A stretch of DNA of 6,654 bases from DASUAS01 sp035763625 (GTDB taxonomy: Bacteria > Actinomycetota > Acidimicrobiia > IMCC26256 > DASPTH01). Under the pieces are notes generated by a model. It did no database searches. It saw only the letters and a list, made by a program, of their open reading frames with translations, and was not told the origin of the DNA. This document shows positions 5,854-6,654 of the stretch, in pieces. The stretch is taken from assembly GCA_035763625.1 (NCBI GenBank), contig DASUAS010000306.1, positions 1 through 6,654 on the forward strand, read 5' to 3'. A program made the position numbers and the translations under genes. How positions within the stretch are numbered: the first letter of the stretch is position 1; each line of letters starts with the position of its first letter.

Positions 5854-5859
5854 TACGCT
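5854..5859 (+). promoter_or_regulatory. -10 box TACGCT of the tRNA-Ser gene
   Basis: TACGCT, identical to the pheA box, ends 7 nt before the first base of the mature tRNA. Transcription would start at 5866-5867, leaving a 5' leader of 0-1 nt. No clear -35 is seen. Confidence 0.45.
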
Positions 5860-5866
5860 GACCGGC

Positions 5867-5951
5867 GGAGGGGTGCCAGAGCGGCCGAATGGGACGGTCT
5901 TGAAAACCGTTGAGGCGCAAGTCTCCGAGGGTTCGAATCCCTCTCCCTCCG
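5867..5951 (+). tRNA. tRNA-Ser(UGA)
   Basis: This is a class II tRNA of 85 nt without an encoded CCA. The acceptor stem is GGAGGGG (5867-5873) with TCCCTCC (5944-5950), and G5951 is the discriminator typical of serine tRNAs. The anticodon stem ACGGT/ACCGT (5894-5898, 5906-5910) encloses loop CTTGAAA with anticodon TGA at 5901-5903, reading UCA and related UCN codons. The long variable arm GAGGC-GCAA-GTCTC (5912-5925) is the serine identity element recognised by the SerRS coiled coil. The T arm is GAGGG-TTCGAAT-CCCTC (5927-5943). The following bases are CTGG, so CCA must be added after transcription. Its 3' end is a common integration site for tyrosine-recombinase elements, and an integrase follows in the same orientation. 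Confidence 0.97.
5927..5951. other. probable att core at the tRNA 3' end
   Basis: The T arm and 3' acceptor strand of tRNA-Ser are the usual identity segment shared by attP and attB for tRNA-targeting integrases. The nearby integrase gene makes this the likely left attachment site. The matching right copy would lie outside the window, so the exact limits cannot be set here. Confidence 0.45.
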
Positions 5952-5981
5952 CTGGTCAGAGGCTATTTCTGGCTCAGGGCT
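5952..5981. repeat. imperfect direct repeats between tRNA-Ser and integrase
   Basis: CTGGTCAGAGGCT (5952-5964) and CTGGCTCAGGGCT (5969-5981) match except for one insertion and one deletion. A position between an att site and an integrase gene is where arm-type integrase sites or excisionase sites are found. The first copy also forms part of the right arm of the inverted repeat around the tRNA. Confidence 0.35.
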
Positions 5982-5992
5982 GATCGCCGACG

Positions 5993-5998
5993 TACGAT
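5993..5998 (+). promoter_or_regulatory. -10 box TACGAT before the integrase leader ORF
   Basis: TACGAT fits TANNNT and ends exactly 6 nt before the ATG at 6005, so a leaderless message starting at that ATG is predicted. No strong -35 is present. This is probably the integrase promoter. Confidence 0.45.
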
Positions 5999-6004
5999 CT
6001 GCCC

Positions 6005-6037
6005 ATGAGTCTTGCCCATCAGTCGCGCGAGCGATGA
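6005..6037 (+). CDS. candidate 10-residue leader peptide upstream of the integrase
   Basis: The ORF MSLAHQSRER starts at the ATG that the TACGAT box points to, and its TGA stop overlaps the integrase start as ATGA (6034-6037). Ribosomes loading on a leaderless mRNA at 6005 could then restart at 6034, since no Shine-Dalgarno lies before the integrase. Ten codons carry no family signal, so the case rests on promoter spacing and the overlap alone. A plain chance ATG is the alternative. Confidence 0.35.
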   Translation: MSLAHQSRER

Positions 6038-6654
6038 GGGGCTCGATCCGCAAACGAGGGTCGAGCTGGCAGCTCGCCGTGTACGTGGGGTACGAGCGCG
6101 GCCGTTCGCGCTACCGCTACGAGACGGTGACGGGGACCCGCCGAGAGGCCGAACGGCGACTGACGCAGCTGATGGCTGACGTCGACAGTGGCCGCCTTGG
6201 CCCCAGCCGTGCCGGCACGCTCGAGGACCTCTCGACAGCTTGGTGGGATGCACGCGCCGACCAGCTCTCGCCAACGACGCGCCGCGAGTACCGACGGCTG
6301 CTCGACCGCCGGATCCTCCCGGTGCTCGGTTCGAAGCGCGTCGATCGGATCAAGCCGGCCGACATCGAGCGCTACTACGCGTCGCTCCGCCGAGGCGACG
6401 CGCCTGGCGGCGGCGAGCTCTCCGCCGCAAGCATCCGCGCGATCCACGGCATCCTGCGCTCGATGTTCAAGGCGGCCGTGCGGTGGGGCTATGTGACAAC
6501 GAATCCGTTGCGCGAGATCGATCCCCCTCGCCGCTCGAAGACGGGGCTCGCGCCGCCGCTGCCGGAGGAGGTCGCGCGACTCCTCGCACGCGCCGACGAG
6601 ACCGATCCTGAGCTCGGTGTCTACCTGCGCCTTGCCGCCGCAAGCGGAGCGCGA
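6034..6654 (+). CDS. tyrosine recombinase (phage-type integrase), 3' end outside window
   Basis: This is a site-specific recombinase that integrates and excises a mobile element by strand exchange through a catalytic tyrosine. The first 207 residues are visible. Residues 1-54 form an arm-type DNA-binding domain: GSIRKRGSSWQLAVYVGYERG, then RYETVTGTRREAERRL. Residues 62-160 form the SAM-like core-binding domain (TLEDLSTAWWDARADQLSPT, YRRLLDRRILPVLGSKRVDRI, and KAAVRWGYVTTNPLREI). The catalytic domain begins near 173 (LAPPLPEEVARLLARA); the final residue is Arg207 of AAASGAR, the first catalytic arginine. The K, HxxR and Tyr residues lie past the right edge, so activity cannot be judged. ATG 6034 is the only ATG, GTG or TTG start in frame after the stop at 5911. 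The family is usually about 370-420 residues. It lies 82 bp after tRNA-Ser in the same direction, the standard layout of an element inserted at a tRNA. Confidence 0.94.
   Translation, partial: MRGSIRKRGSSWQLAVYVGYERGRSRYRYETVTGTRREAERRLTQLMADVDSGRLGPSRAGTLEDLSTAWWDARADQLSPTTRREYRRLLDRRILPVLGSKRVDRIKPADIERYYASLRRGDAPGGGELSAASIRAIHGILRSMFKAAVRWGYVTTNPLREIDPPRRSKTGLAPPLPEEVARLLARADETDPELGVYLRLAAASGAR

Larger units (their letters stand above)
5858..5959. repeat. 16-bp inverted repeat extending the tRNA acceptor stem into both flanks
   Basis: The left arm CTGACCGGCGGAGGGG (5858-5873) pairs with the right arm TCCCTCCGCTGGTCAG (5944-5959): 14 Watson-Crick pairs and 2 G-U pairs. Only the inner 7 pairs belong to the tRNA acceptor stem; the outer 9, including the discriminator base G5951, lie at or outside the tRNA ends. 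The left arm overlaps the last two bases of the tRNA -10 box. Confidence 0.7.

Noticed and set aside
1..6654. A CRISPR array, toxin-antitoxin pair, insertion sequence or restriction system
   Set aside because: No regularly spaced repeats, transposase motifs or matching small gene pairs were found on either strand; the only mobile-element gene is the integrase.

Overview
The window is GC-rich, with third codon positions almost all G or C. It reads as a chromosomal segment of a high-GC actinobacterium. A polyphosphate glucokinase, a pheA-serS gene pair, a DUF2203 protein and a standalone ERCC4-type nuclease all fit that phylum. An Acidimicrobiia-like lineage is possible, but this is inference and no taxonomic marker in the window proves it.

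Layout: (1) 1-953, minus strand: a flavin-dependent disulfide-type oxidoreductase, cut by the left edge. (2) 1011-1772, plus: polyphosphate glucokinase (ppgK), divergent from gene 1 across 57 bp. (3) 1773-1853: convergent intergenic spacer with a 53-bp segment ending in inverted repeats and a run of 12 G. (4) 1854-2186, minus: DUF2203 protein. (5) 2234-5256, plus: prephenate dehydratase (pheA), seryl-tRNA synthetase (serS, 4-bp overlap) and an ERCC4 nuclease, 21 bp after serS. (6) 5377-5844, plus: a small secreted protein with its own promoter and a strong ribosome binding site. (7) 5867-5951: tRNA-Ser(UGA). (8) 6034 to the right edge: a tyrosine-recombinase integrase, apparently preceded by a 10-codon leader ORF. 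The last residue in view is the first catalytic arginine.

The first six blocks are mostly housekeeping: phenylalanine synthesis, serine charging, glucose phosphorylation from polyphosphate, and a DNA-repair-type nuclease. The tRNA-integrase pair marks the probable left end of an integrated mobile element whose cargo lies beyond position 6654, so any accessory system it carries is out of view.

Two patterns are not explained by a plain gene list. First, -10-like hexamers (TANNNT or NANNNT) sit 6-8 nt before the start codons of most genes and before the mature tRNA 5' end, which suggests leaderless transcripts; by contrast serS and the secreted protein show Shine-Dalgarno sequences. Second, the acceptor stem of the tRNA continues into both flanks as a 16-bp inverted repeat (5858-5873 with 5944-5959), far more than the tRNA fold needs.
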